A stretch of DNA of 64,000 nucleotides. It comes from Planctomycetaceae bacterium. GTDB lineage: Bacteria; Planctomycetota; Planctomycetia; Planctomycetales; Planctomycetaceae. This document shows positions 8,089-16,830 of this stretch, in pieces. The stretch is from NCBI GenBank assembly GCA_021732785.1, contig JAKFUG010000003.1, forward strand, positions 62,001 through 126,000, read 5' to 3'. The notes below the pieces were generated by a model. The model was given only the letters and a program-made list of their open reading frames with translations, searched no databases and was not told where the DNA came from. Numbering within the stretch: the stretch's first letter is position 1; each line of letters starts with the position of its first letter. The position numbers and the translations under genes are program-made.

Positions 8089-9525
8089 CTATCCGTCTTC
8101 CCACTCGGTTTCCGGAACTTCCGCTTCGGCGGCGTCGAGGGCTTCCAACTCCGCGGCGTACATCGCGTCGTCTTTGGCGGCCTGCACCGGGGACTTGTCA
8201 TCGCGCGAACGGTAGTAGATTTTCAGCGGGACTTCCTTGAACGGCAGCTCTTCGCGCAGCACGCCGATCAGATACCTCTTCCAGCTTTCGTCGAACAAAT
8301 CCGCATCGTTGACCTTAAAGACGAGCGTCGGCGGCTCGACGGCGACCTGCGTCACGAACAGAATCCGCGGTGTCCGATTCTTCCGCATCGGTGGCGGCCA
8401 CTTCTTCACCGCAGCCCGCACTTGTCGATTCAGTTCGCCGGTCCCAATCCGTAGCCGCGATTGTTTGTAGATCGACTGGGCCAGATTGATCAGTTTCTTG
8501 ATGTTCTTGCCGGTGATGGCGGTGATGACCGCCGTCGGGACGTGCCGCATGTCAGCGAACGTCTTGAAGACGTACTCCGCCCACTCGCCCGGTTCCATGC
8601 CGACGGCGAGATCCCACTTGTTGCCGACGAAGATGCACGCTTTGCACTCTTCGAGAATCTCGGAGACCAGTTGCTTGTCGACGCGGGAGATTTTTTGAGA
8701 GCAGTCGAAGAACATCATCACGACACTCGCGCGGCGGATGCTCCGTTTGGCGCGGGCGAGACCGTACCACTCGACATCGTTCGCGAGACTTTTTCGCTTC
8801 CGCACGCCGGGAGTGTCGATGGCGATGAACGACTTGCCGTCGAGTTCAAACCGCACGTCGACGGAATCCCGAGTGGTGCCGGGAATCTCGCTGACGATCA
8901 TCCGCTCGGTTTCGGCGAGTTGATTGATAAACGTGCTCTTGCCGACGTTGCGGCGACCGACAATCGCGAGTTTCAGCTCCGGCTCGGCATCCATCCGGTC
9001 GCCGAGATCGCCTTCGTCCTCCGCTTTTTCAGGCAGATGTTTGATGATCGCATCGAGCAACTGGTTCTGATTCCGGCCACCGATCACGCTGGTGGTGACC
9101 AGTTCGCCTTCATACAGCGCGTGGAACTCGGCGACTTCCTTGTCGAGTTTCGGCGAATCGCACTTGTTGACGACGAGGATCTTCGGTTTGTCGATCTTCC
9201 GCAGTCGCTGGCTGACGGTGCGGTCCAGCGGCGTGATGCCGGACGGGCCTTCCACTACGAACATAATTACGTCGGCTTCGTCGATGCCGATCTGAATCTG
9301 GTGGTTGATTTCCTCTTCGAGCTCGTCCTTGTCGACGATGCCGATACCGCCGGTGTCGACGAGTTCAAAGTACCGGCCTTCGTGATGCATCAGGTAGCAG
9401 ACGCGGTCGCGTGTCACGCCGGCCATCGGGTCGACGATGGAGACCCGCTTGTGAGCGAGCCAATTCATGAGTGAGCTTTTGCCGACATTCGGCCGGCCCA
9501 CAATCGCCACTTTCGGAACGGACAT
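8089..9525 (-). CDS. der: Ribosome-assembly GTPase Der (EngA)
   Basis: 478 residues from ATG 9525 (MSVPKVAIVGRPNVGKSSLM). The in-frame extension to 9756 is unconserved. It has two tandem GTPase domains, the hallmark of Der: the first with GRPNVGKSSL, DTGG and NKCD, the second with GRRNVGKSTF, DTPG and NKWD. A KH-like C-terminal domain follows, with PPPMRKNRTPRILFVTQV. The C-terminal 40 residues are acidic and Ala-rich. Der is essential for 50S subunit maturation. It lies directly upstream of the TPR gene in the same orientation. Confidence 0.95.
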   Translation of the reverse strand: MSVPKVAIVGRPNVGKSSLMNWLAHKRVSIVDPMAGVTRDRVCYLMHHEGRYFELVDTGGIGIVDKDELEEEINHQIQIGIDEADVIMFVVEGPSGITPLDRTVSQRLRKIDKPKILVVNKCDSPKLDKEVAEFHALYEGELVTTSVIGGRNQNQLLDAIIKHLPEKAEDEGDLGDRMDAEPELKLAIVGRRNVGKSTFINQLAETERMIVSEIPGTTRDSVDVRFELDGKSFIAIDTPGVRKRKSLANDVEWYGLARAKRSIRRASVVMMFFDCSQKISRVDKQLVSEILEECKACIFVGNKWDLAVGMEPGEWAEYVFKTFADMRHVPTAVITAITGKNIKKLINLAQSIYKQSRLRIGTGELNRQVRAAVKKWPPPMRKNRTPRILFVTQVAVEPPTLVFKVNDADLFDESWKRYLIGVLREELPFKEVPLKIYYRSRDDKSPVQAAKDDAMYAAELEALDAAEAEVPETEWEDG

Positions 9526-9611
9526 CGCACCCACACTCGCATCAAAAACCATTCGGACCGAGCAGTGTAGCAGATTTCCCCCCGGCTTGCGCTGTGGGCG
9601 TTGGTAGGGTC

Positions 9612-9968
9612 TTAATTTGAAATTCTGATTGGTCGGGCAGAGTATTTCGATGACTGTGAAGGCCCGCCCCAATGCCAATCTTGGCCGAGGCTTTCGTTGG
9701 CAGACCAATACCATCCAGGACGTGCATACAACTGTGAATACTTCGAAAGATACCACTCTGCGGGCGTTTCAAGCATAACCAGCGGACGATAAATTGTGGT
9801 GACGATGTCTGCGCCGGTGTTCGTCCAACTCGATACCCAGCACGCTGGGCCGAAACTGAGTGGATATCCCACGATCAAGGATATCACACCAGCCGCGAGC
9901 CACCCTCGTTGCTTCCACGTCCATGGCGCGAACCAAGCAATGCGCTCTGGTAGCGGGCATTCTTCCAT
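9612..9968 (-). CDS. Small membrane protein, paralogue of the one at 19444
   Basis: 118 residues with one or two hydrophobic segments (about residues 24-46). The opening (RIAWFAPWTWKQRGWLAAG) and the block IYRPLVMLE match the protein encoded at 19444-19764 (RIVWFTPWMWRPWKLWA, IYQPLSRIE), so the two are paralogues about 10 kb apart. The first residues are cytosolic and basic; the C-terminal half looks extracytoplasmic and rich in Tyr/Trp. The function is not recognised. It ends 87 bases upstream of the der start, on the same strand. Confidence 0.6.
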   Translation of the reverse strand: MEECPLPERIAWFAPWTWKQRGWLAAGVISLIVGYPLSFGPACWVSSWTNTGADIVTTIYRPLVMLETPAEWYLSKYSQLYARPGWYWSANESLGQDWHWGGPSQSSKYSARPIRISN

Positions 9969-10222
9969 TCCCAGATTCTACCAACGAAAAAGCCCCGACT
10001 TATCACCGAGTTTTTTGCTTTGCACAATTCTGCACAATCGCCGCTTCATGCGGATCAGAGAATAATCACAGCCGCCCCGCCCACATTAGGGCAGGTAATC
10101 GCTTCTCCAGATGGTCGCTACGGGGTTATTCGTACCATCCGTGCTCACTTGATTCACTCTTTCCGACAAGGGACACTGCGCGGTTGGAAATTGCACCCCG
10201 CTTTTCGCATCTGGAACTGCCG

Positions 10223-11506
10223 ATGTCTGCTGATTTGACTGCCCGGCTGCTCACCGAGTTGGATCGACTGGTGCTGATCGATCCGCACACGCACATCAAT
10301 CCGCACGCCCCAGCGTCGAAAACGCTGGCGGACATCATGGGCTACCACTACTACACCGAACTCGCCCATTCGGCGGGGCTGGCGAAGTCGCGGATCGAGG
10401 AACCGGGGCTCGGGCCGAAGGAAAAAGTCGGCCGGTTGGTGGAGTGGCTCGACAAGCTCGACAACACGATCCAGGTGAGCTGGCTCATCGAGTTGTGTCA
10501 GCGGTTCTTCGGTTTTCAGGACGACCGCATCACGCCGAAGAACTGGGAAGCCCTGTACGACAACGCCGCGAAAAAGATGGCGGAGTCCGATTGGGAAACG
10601 CAGTGCCTGAAGCAAAGCGGCATCGAAAAAGTCTTTCTGACGAACGATTTTGACGATCCGCTGGCGGGGTTCGACACGGAACGCTACATCCCGTGTCTGC
10701 GGACCGATGACCTCGTGTTTCATCTCGCGAAGCCGGAAGTCCGACAACGTTTGGCGAAAGCAACGCAGATCGATGTCACCAACACGGCGACGTTGAAGGA
10801 CGCGATCAACAAGCTGTTCGTTCACTTCGTCAAGAACAACGTCAAAGCGTGTGCGATTTCATTGCCGCCGTCGTTCACTCCGCGGCAACCGGGGCTGCAT
10901 GAAGTGCGGGCGCCGTTGCAGAAGGCGCTCAACGGCGAAGCGATGACGGCCGATGAGTCCGCGCGGGTCAGCGAATTCGTCTTCTGGTCGATTGCCGAGT
11001 GCTGTGCGGACCACAAACTGCCGTTTGACCTGATGATCGGCGTCAACCGCCGCGTCTACCGGGACGGCGTGTATCAGGGACAGGATCTGTTCGATCAACG
11101 GGTCTCACTGATTCAGTATCAGGAACTGTTCAACGCCTTTCCGCAGGTGACGTTCCCGGTGTCGGTCCTCGCGCAGGCCAGCAACATGGAACTGGTGAGC
11201 TACGCGTGGATCTTCCCGAACGTCGTCACCAACGGACATTGGTGGTACTCGAACATCCCGGCTCACATCACGGTCGATACCCGCGCCCGCCTGCAAGCCG
11301 CTCCGCGGACGAAGCAGATCGGGTACTACAGCGATATGTACAAGCTGGAATTCGCGTGGCCGAAGTTCCAGATGTACCGCCGCATTCTGGCCCGTGTGCT
11401 TGCGGAAGATTTCGTCATCGACCGCCGCTGGACCGAAACCCAGGCACTCGATCTCGGCAAACAGGTGCTGCGCGGCAACGTCGAAACGATCTTCGGCGTG
11501 AAGTGA
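10223..11506 (+). CDS. Uronate isomerase-like amidohydrolase
   Basis: 427 residues from ATG 10223 (MSADLTARLLTELDRLVLID). The upstream in-frame extension to 9860 crosses the promoter region and is not conserved-looking. The N-terminal LIDPHTHINPH is the HxH metal site of the amidohydrolase superfamily. Later segments (SWLIELCQRFFGF, VFLTNDFDDPLAGFD, GHWWYSNIPAHI, SDMYKLEFAWPKF) fit the UxaC/glucuronate isomerase group, which interconverts hexuronates and ketohexuronates. It is shorter than the typical 470 residues of E. coli UxaC, so the exact substrate is uncertain. No uronate pathway genes flank it. Confidence 0.7.
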   Translation: MSADLTARLLTELDRLVLIDPHTHINPHAPASKTLADIMGYHYYTELAHSAGLAKSRIEEPGLGPKEKVGRLVEWLDKLDNTIQVSWLIELCQRFFGFQDDRITPKNWEALYDNAAKKMAESDWETQCLKQSGIEKVFLTNDFDDPLAGFDTERYIPCLRTDDLVFHLAKPEVRQRLAKATQIDVTNTATLKDAINKLFVHFVKNNVKACAISLPPSFTPRQPGLHEVRAPLQKALNGEAMTADESARVSEFVFWSIAECCADHKLPFDLMIGVNRRVYRDGVYQGQDLFDQRVSLIQYQELFNAFPQVTFPVSVLAQASNMELVSYAWIFPNVVTNGHWWYSNIPAHITVDTRARLQAAPRTKQIGYYSDMYKLEFAWPKFQMYRRILARVLAEDFVIDRRWTETQALDLGKQVLRGNVETIFGVK

Positions 11507-11524
11507 CGACCTGAATAGAGCGAA

Positions 11525-11587
11525 ACGAGCCGGAAGCGCAAGCGCCCGGTTCATTGTAGGAATCGGGCGCTTGCGCTTCCGGCTCGT
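11525..11587. repeat. Long palindrome after the uronate-isomerase-like gene
   Basis: The 24-base arms are perfect inverted repeats starting ACGAGCCGGAAGCGCAAGCG, separated by 15 bases. It fills the gap between two convergent genes (ends at 11506 and 11591). It may act as a bidirectional transcription block or be a non-autonomous palindromic repeat; there is no T-run. A partial match (CGGAAGCGCAAG) recurs near 19047. Confidence 0.75.
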
Positions 11588-11590
11588 GAA

Positions 11591-12667
11591 TTACGCCATG
11601 CTTTGCGCGGGCGTCGATGCCATCGTCAGTTGCTCATGCGCACCGCGGATCAACGATTCCGTTTCATCCCACCCAATGCAGCCGTCGGTGATGGAAACGC
11701 CGTAACGGAGTTGCGACCGATCGGGCGGCAGCGGTTGATTTCCGGCGTTGAGATTGCTTTCCAGCATCAAACCGACAAGGTTGTCGTTGCCGTCGAGGCG
11801 TTGCTGGATACACGAATTCCACGCAATCGCCTGTTTGGTGTAGTCCTTGTTCGAATTGGCGTGGCTGCAATCGACCACCAGCCGTGGCGACATCTTCGCG
11901 GCACTCAATTTCTCGGCGGCTTCGGCCAGACTCGACGCATCGTAATTCGAGCCGTTGCGACCCCCGCGAAGGACGAGGAAGCCCCACGGGTTGCCTTTCG
12001 TGTTGACGATGCACGTTTTCCCGTCGGCGTCGATTCCCAGAAAACTGTGCTGATGACGCCCGGCGAGCATGGCATCCAATGCGACCTGCAGGCTGCCGTC
12101 GGTCCCGTTCTTGTAACCGACGGGCATCGATAATCCGCTGGCCATTTGCCGGTGCGTGGGCGATTCGGTCGTCCGGGCTCCGATGGACGCCACGGTCAAT
12201 AGATCCGCGATGTACTGCGGCGTGATTGGTTCGAGCAATTCCGTCGCCGTCGGCATGCCCATTGTGGCGATTTCGAGCAGAATCCGCCGGGCCACCCGCA
12301 GCCCCGTCGAGATGTCGAACGAATCGTCGAGGTGCGGGTCGTTGATGAGCCCCTTCCATCCGACGGTCGTCCGCGGTTTCTCAAAATAGACCCGCATGAT
12401 CAGCACGATCTGATCGGCCACGTCGTCGGCGAGTTGCTTCAATTTCGCCGCGTATTCGAGAGCGGCCGTGTGATCGTGAATCGAACACGGACCGACGATT
12501 GCCATCAGCCGGCGATCTTCCCCGGACAGAATCCGTTTGACCGTCTCGCGGGAGTCGAGAATTGTGTGGACGGCGACATCCGAGATTTCCTCCTCGATTT
12601 TGAGATATCGGGGGGCAATCAGGGGCATGGTGTCGCGAACATTCACGTCGTGCAAGGGGCGCATCAT
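11591..12667 (-). CDS. aroG: 3-deoxy-7-phosphoheptulonate synthase (DAHP synthase), AroG/F/H type
   Basis: 358 residues from ATG 12667 (MMRPLHDVNVRD), close to the normal 350. It condenses phosphoenolpyruvate with erythrose 4-phosphate in the first step of the shikimate pathway. Family motifs are present in order: IVGPCSIHD, RVYFEKPRTTVGWKG, GARTTESPTHR, GYKNGTDGS, and DCSHANSNKDY near the C-terminus. The N-terminal helix region corresponds to the allosteric extension of the type I-alpha enzymes, but which amino acid inhibits it cannot be read from sequence alone. It is divergent from speE with about 310 bases between the starts. Confidence 0.9.
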   Translation of the reverse strand: MMRPLHDVNVRDTMPLIAPRYLKIEEEISDVAVHTILDSRETVKRILSGEDRRLMAIVGPCSIHDHTAALEYAAKLKQLADDVADQIVLIMRVYFEKPRTTVGWKGLINDPHLDDSFDISTGLRVARRILLEIATMGMPTATELLEPITPQYIADLLTVASIGARTTESPTHRQMASGLSMPVGYKNGTDGSLQVALDAMLAGRHQHSFLGIDADGKTCIVNTKGNPWGFLVLRGGRNGSNYDASSLAEAAEKLSAAKMSPRLVVDCSHANSNKDYTKQAIAWNSCIQQRLDGNDNLVGLMLESNLNAGNQPLPPDRSQLRYGVSITDGCIGWDETESLIRGAHEQLTMASTPAQSMA

Positions 12668-12978
12668 CGGTAAGTCTTTGGCGGCGTTGCTCTTGGGTGA
12701 ACCGACGCTTCGCGGATCACACGGAACGAAAACGGAACAGCGGTCGGGCTCTGCTTGCAGTATAGACAGCCGGGGAAGCGCCTGCCATTGGGGAACCGCG
12801 GTCAAGTCCACTCGGAAAGCTGAATTCGAGACACGAAACAACGGTCGCGGGTTCTGCCGAATGTGCATAATCCCTGCCATGTGATTTCTAACACGTGATC
12901 CCAGCGGCATGAGCGGTTACATTGAAACCGCGCGGCACAGGGTCGCGGTGAATTTTCTTCTACGGTGATGGCGACACG
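12668..12978. other. Divergent promoter region aroG/speE
   Basis: About 310 bases between the two divergent start codons. No open frame with coding character and no strong palindrome was seen. It presumably carries promoters for both genes, but I could not fix a -35/-10 pair with confidence. Confidence 0.4.
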
Positions 12979-13911
12979 ATGCCCGGTGCCCAGCTTGCGG
13001 CCGACTTGTGGATCAATGAGTACCTCACGCCGTGCGATATCTGGCAGCACGGAGTGCTGAAAGTGCTCGCGCAGCGGTCGACGCCATTTCAGGAAATGAC
13101 CGTCGTCGAGAGCGGCCCGTACGGCAAAGCGCTGATACTCGACGGCAAATGGCAGACCTGCACCGGCGACGAATTTCTGTATCACGAACCGATTGTTCAC
13201 GCCCCGTGTGCCCTGCATCGCCGACCGGAACGGGTGCTCATTGCGGGCGGTGCCGATGGCGGGGCGTTACGGGAAGCCCTCAAGTGGAAGTCGGTGAAAG
13301 AAGTCGTGGTGGCCGATATTGACGGCGATGTGATTCAGGCGTGTCGCGACTTGCTGCCGGAGATTCATCAAGGCGCGTTCGATGATCCCCGCGCCCGGAT
13401 TGCCGTCGGCGATGCGTGGGAGCTTATCGCGAACACGCCTGGCGATTGGGACGTGATCATCGCCGACCTGACCGACCCCATCGAAGAAGGCCCGGCGTAC
13501 AAACTTTTCACGAAAGAATTCTTCACACTTTGCCGCGACGCCTTGCGACCGGGCGGCGTCTTCGTGAATCAAGCCGGGTCACAGTCGCCGCCGCTGATGG
13601 ACATCACGGTGCGCGTGCTGAATACGATCGCCTCCGTGTTCGGGCAGGTGTCCGTCATCACGGCGAACGTGCCGACGTACGGGTCGTCGTGGGCCTTGGC
13701 GCTGGCGTCGGTCGAGCCGCTGGATTTGCGGCCATCGCCGGGGAAAATCGACGCACTTCTCCGGGAGCAACTCACCGCGCCGCTGCGCATGTTTGACGGC
13801 GAAGCGCTGCTGGGGATGTTGCAGATGACGAAGCTCATGCGCGACCGGCTGGCGAGCGAGACGTGTGTGTACACGGTTGAGTCGCCGCCGGTGTTCTTTG
13901 GTGGGAAATAA
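12979..13911 (+). CDS. speE: Polyamine aminopropyltransferase (spermidine synthase family)
   Basis: 310 residues. The enzyme transfers an aminopropyl group from decarboxylated S-adenosylmethionine to a polyamine. Motifs: QEMTVVESGPYGKALILDG, the DEFLYHE acceptor-site motif at residues 64-70, the nucleotide loop GGADGG at 90-95, VADIDG for ribose binding, and DLTDP carrying the catalytic aspartate. The usual GGGDGG has Ala at the third position, which is tolerated in some relatives. No adjacent speD or speA is visible, so the precise polyamine is unknown. It is followed within two bases by a family A palindrome. Confidence 0.85.
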   Translation: MPGAQLAADLWINEYLTPCDIWQHGVLKVLAQRSTPFQEMTVVESGPYGKALILDGKWQTCTGDEFLYHEPIVHAPCALHRRPERVLIAGGADGGALREALKWKSVKEVVVADIDGDVIQACRDLLPEIHQGAFDDPRARIAVGDAWELIANTPGDWDVIIADLTDPIEEGPAYKLFTKEFFTLCRDALRPGGVFVNQAGSQSPPLMDITVRVLNTIASVFGQVSVITANVPTYGSSWALALASVEPLDLRPSPGKIDALLREQLTAPLRMFDGEALLGMLQMTKLMRDRLASETCVYTVESPPVFFGGK

Positions 13912-13912
13912 A

Positions 13913-13942
13913 GAGACCCAGGGATCGGAATCCCTGGGCTTC
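13913..13942 (-). repeat. Family A palindrome, copy 3
   Basis: Reads GAGACCCAGGG...CCCTGGGCTTC on the plus strand, between the convergent ends of speE (13911) and the GspE-like gene (13970). In the minus direction it starts GAAGCCCAGGG, 28 bases past the GspE-like stop, the same orientation as other copies relative to their gene. Confidence 0.75.
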
Positions 13943-13969
13943 TGGGGTGATTGATTACTATCAGACGAG

Positions 13970-15289
13970 TTATGCGGTTTTGAAGAGCCGTTGGAGTTCT
14001 TCCAGCGACGTTTTGCCTTCGGCGACGATTCGCAAGCCGTCTTTGTGGAAGGTGAGCATTCCTTCGGTTCGCGCCTGCACTTTGATCTGATCGGCTGTCG
14101 CCCCGGTGGCGATCAGCTTGCGCATCCCTTCCGACGCGGTAATCAGTTCGAGCATGGGGGTGCGACCGATGTAGCCCACATCGTTACATTTCTCGCAGGG
14201 GTCGGGCAATTCACCGGTCTTTTCGTCCGGTTCGGGTTCCGGCTTGCGGTAGAGGACCTTGGTTTCCGGCGGCAATCCCACTTTCGCAAGCAGCTTCGGG
14301 TTGGGGCGAAAGGCTTCCTTACACGCTGGGCACAGCAAACGAATGAGTTTCGTGCTGTACGCGGCGGCGAAAACTTCGCTCACCTGTTGCGGGTCACCGA
14401 CTAACTGTGTGAGTTGGGCAACGGCCGTAGCGGCGTCTTTGGCGGGCATTTCGCCCATCACGCAACAGCGATCGGCTGCTCCCGCCCCAGCTTTCGCGAT
14501 GTCGGCGGTCTTGATCGGTTCGCTGAAAATCACGTCCGCTTCCGAGCGGATGATGCGCTCGTACGTCTGCTTGAGATCGTCTTCCGGCTTCGGCTCGAAT
14601 GCCTGAACGTTGTAGACCTCGCGGCTCCCCATGTCGACGATGGTAAACGCCGCATACTGGAACAGGTCGATGCCGCGGAGAAAGGCAAACGCCGTTGTGG
14701 TGACGCCGCTGCCCGGTCCGCCGGCGATGAGAATCAGGCCTTTTTTCTGCGAGGTCAGCTCGCGCACCTGGGCCTTGGTGGCAGCGGAGAACCCCGCCTC
14801 TTCCATGGTGCCGATCTTGATTTTCAGATTCCGCAGCCGCGCCGTCAGCCGTTCCGTGCCGTCGGGTTGCGGGGCCGTATCGATGGTGACTTCGTAGGGG
14901 ATCCCCTGGAACTCCGCTTTCACACCGCCGGCCTGCGGTTGTTTCGACTTGGGATCCAACCCGCACAGCACCTTCAGCATTTGGGTGATGGCGACCGTTT
15001 GCGGCCGCGGCATCTTCGCTCCGGCGAACGCCACGCCATCAATGTAGAACGTGCTCGAACCACGCTCGCCCTTGATGTCCACGCGCACGGTTTCGGCCCG
15101 GCGTTCGATGGCATCGGTGACGATTTCCTTCGCGGGAATCAACCCCGCCTGGGCAAGCCGCACGTTCGCCTTCATGTCGACGACGTTACCGTTTAATGCC
15201 CCCTGAAACGAGCATAACTCCCGTTCCTCTTCGTCGTCTTCATCATCGTCATCGTCGTTGTTTTTGCCGCCAAACATGCCGAAGATCAC
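13970..15289 (-). CDS. GspE/PilB-like protein with degenerate ATPase site
   Basis: 439 residues from GTG 15289, which has an AGGAG site seven bases upstream; an in-frame ATG at 15277 lacks one. The fold follows type II secretion/type IV pilus ATPases: an N2-like region (about residues 45-180), the core at 180-330, and four cysteines C320, C323, C365 and C368 as CPAC and CEKC, the zinc module of GspE/PilB. The Walker A loop reads GGPGSGVTTT: Val196 replaces the invariant lysine. The Walker B region, normally a VGEIRD-type motif, reads IFSEPIKTADIA. Catalysis is therefore unlikely. An acidic Asp/Glu run follows the first ten residues. No pilus partner is adjacent. Confidence 0.75.
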   Translation of the reverse strand: MIFGMFGGKNNDDDDDEDDEEERELCSFQGALNGNVVDMKANVRLAQAGLIPAKEIVTDAIERRAETVRVDIKGERGSSTFYIDGVAFAGAKMPRPQTVAITQMLKVLCGLDPKSKQPQAGGVKAEFQGIPYEVTIDTAPQPDGTERLTARLRNLKIKIGTMEEAGFSAATKAQVRELTSQKKGLILIAGGPGSGVTTTAFAFLRGIDLFQYAAFTIVDMGSREVYNVQAFEPKPEDDLKQTYERIIRSEADVIFSEPIKTADIAKAGAGAADRCCVMGEMPAKDAATAVAQLTQLVGDPQQVSEVFAAAYSTKLIRLLCPACKEAFRPNPKLLAKVGLPPETKVLYRKPEPEPDEKTGELPDPCEKCNDVGYIGRTPMLELITASEGMRKLIATGATADQIKVQARTEGMLTFHKDGLRIVAEGKTSLEELQRLFKTA

Positions 15290-15424
15290 AGGAAGACTCC
15301 TGGGGGAGGAAAGGGATTAGCGAGTAGGGAATAGCGAATAGCAAGAGGGTAATCGGTGGTCGGCAGAGAAGCCCGGTTATTGCCTTTTCCGGCACTTGAC
15401 ACTTGGCACTCAGCACTTGACCCA
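15290..15424. repeat. Low-complexity spacer with degenerate short repeats
   Basis: Contains GAGTAGGGAATAGCGAATAG-type degenerate repeats and CACTTGACACTTGGCACT-type repeats, between the GspE-like start and the dapA stop. It shares CGGTGGTCGGCAG with the spacer at 45013-45098. No gene is seen. Confidence 0.45.
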
Positions 15425-16312
15425 TTACAGCAATCCATAATCCACCAGCGTCTTCCGTAACCGCTTCTCATCTGCTTCACCCAGCGGTGTGAGGGGTAAA
15501 CGCAGTTCGCCGGTGTCGCGGCCGAGGAGACGCATGGCGACTTTGATGGGAATCGGGTTCGTCGCGATGCCGAGCAGATCGCGACAGAGTGTGAAGGCCT
15601 TGAAGTGCAGCTTCTGCGCTTCGGCGATGTTCCCGGCTTTCCAGGCGGCGAGTAACGCCAGCATGTCCTTCGGGACGATGTTGCCGACCACGGAGACGAT
15701 GCCACTGCCGCCCATTGCCAGGAGTGGTAACGTCAGGCTGTCGTCGCCGGAGAGGACCGACAAATTCGTTTCCGCCAGGACGCGCGACGCCTGATCCATC
15801 GACCCGGTGGCTTCCTTGATGGCGACGACCGTCCGCAGTTCGGCGATCTTCGCGATGACATCCGGCTCCATGTTCTTCGCGGTGCGGCCGGGGATGTTGT
15901 ACAGAATGATCGGCAGATCGCACGCCTCGGCGACCGCCTTGTAGTGCTGGTAAAAGCCTTCGCCCATCGGCTTGTTGTAGTACGGGGCGACCATCATCGC
16001 CCCGTCGGCCCCGGCCTGCTTGGCGTGCTTCGTCAACTGGATGGCTTCCAGCGTGCTGTTCGAGCCGGTCCCCGCCATCACCTTGATCCGCCCGGCGGCC
16101 TGCTGGCAGACGATCTCGACAACGCGGCTGTGCTCCTCGTGCGACAACGTCGGGCTTTCCCCCGTCGTCCCCACCGGACACAGGCCGTTCGTCCCCTGAG
16201 CGACGTGCCAGTCGACCAGCTTCTTCAACGCGGCTTCATCGACCCGGCCGTCCTTGAACGGCGTCACGATGGCGACCGTCAATCCCGCGAATTGTTCACC
16301 CTTGCGCGTCAT
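15425..16312 (-). CDS. dapA: 4-hydroxy-tetrahydrodipicolinate synthase
   Basis: 295 residues from ATG 16312 ([19 protein letters not shown]), the usual length. It condenses pyruvate with aspartate semialdehyde on the lysine/diaminopimelate route. Motifs: the GTTGES loop, the YYNKP motif carrying the active-site tyrosine, YNIPGRT, and the Schiff-base lysine in VAIKEATGS. The 19-residue in-frame extension upstream has no family match. It lies 57 bases downstream of the HEPN gene on the same strand, but composition differs sharply, so the two are probably unrelated functionally. Confidence 0.95.
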   Translation of the reverse strand: MTRKGEQFAGLTVAIVTPFKDGRVDEAALKKLVDWHVAQGTNGLCPVGTTGESPTLSHEEHSRVVEIVCQQAAGRIKVMAGTGSNSTLEAIQLTKHAKQAGADGAMMVAPYYNKPMGEGFYQHYKAVAEACDLPIILYNIPGRTAKNMEPDVIAKIAELRTVVAIKEATGSMDQASRVLAETNLSVLSGDDSLTLPLLAMGGSGIVSVVGNIVPKDMLALLAAWKAGNIAEAQKLHFKAFTLCRDLLGIATNPIPIKVAMRLLGRDTGELRLPLTPLGEADEKRLRKTLVDYGLL

Positions 16313-16368
16313 CGAAATGCCTTGAAGCTCTTGAGTTCTAATACATCTGCTCTCGCACCGGCTCGGCA

Positions 16369-16830
16369 CTAACTGAACGTTTTCTCCAGTAGCTCAACGC
16401 CGCGAACAACATTCTTCCAGTATTCTCTAATTGTCGGTAAGCCTATACCGATGTTTCTGCCATGCGCAATCTGGTGTCGATTATCAACTACTCCTTGAAT
16501 CGCTGCACGGACATCTTCACCCATTTGCGTTTCAATCGAGGTCCGAAGTTCAGGGTCGAATTCCGCGACGAGACATAATATGTTATTGAGAGCTGGGTTG
16601 ACAAATCTTTCAAGCCGCTTTCGCACGTATCTTGATACTTCCACATTTGCGTTTCGAGTAGCGTAGTCCGACACGATTAGCCTAACCGACTCTTCAACGA
16701 AGCCGGAGGCTAGGACACAAAGATACCTCGATAGATGCGACACCATTTGCGGGTCGAGTTGACCAGGCTTCACGGAATCGAAGACAGCGTTAATTCGGTC
16801 GCGATGCGCAGCAACTTGTGCGGACTTCAT
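16369..16830 (-). CDS. HEPN-domain protein, putative RNase toxin/effector
   Basis: 153 residues, all helical. It carries the HEPN catalytic signature R-x4-H at Arg118-His123 (DNRHQIAHG), in the usual loop before the last helix, and resembles the RiboL-PSP/MAE_28990-type HEPN group known beside DUF262 genes (family knowledge). HEPN proteins of this kind are metal-independent ribonucleases in toxin-antitoxin and anti-phage systems. Its start overlaps the stop of the DUF262 gene (ATGA), so the two are translated as a unit. Composition is visibly AT-richer than the neighbours, suggesting acquisition. A non-enzymatic HEPN cannot be ruled out from sequence. Confidence 0.7.
   Translation of the reverse strand: MKSAQVAAHRDRINAVFDSVKPGQLDPQMVSHLSRYLCVLASGFVEESVRLIVSDYATRNANVEVSRYVRKRLERFVNPALNNILCLVAEFDPELRTSIETQMGEDVRAAIQGVVDNRHQIAHGRNIGIGLPTIREYWKNVVRGVELLEKTFS

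Noticed and set aside
8461-9474. 337-codon plus-strand open frame
   Set aside because: Antisense to der, whose two complete GTPase domains leave no doubt about the coding strand.
9612-9968. Possibility that this small membrane protein is a spurious frame
   Set aside because: Rejected as spurious because it has a clear paralogue at 19444 with conserved aromatic blocks.
9860-10222. Longer start for the uronate-isomerase-like gene
   Set aside because: The extension overlaps the start of the leftward membrane-protein gene and has no family resemblance; MSADLTARLL fits directly before the metal-binding HxH.
15290-15424. Microsatellite or regulatory array between dapA and the GspE-like gene
   Set aside because: The short repeats are too degenerate and few to be called a functional array; recorded only as low-complexity.
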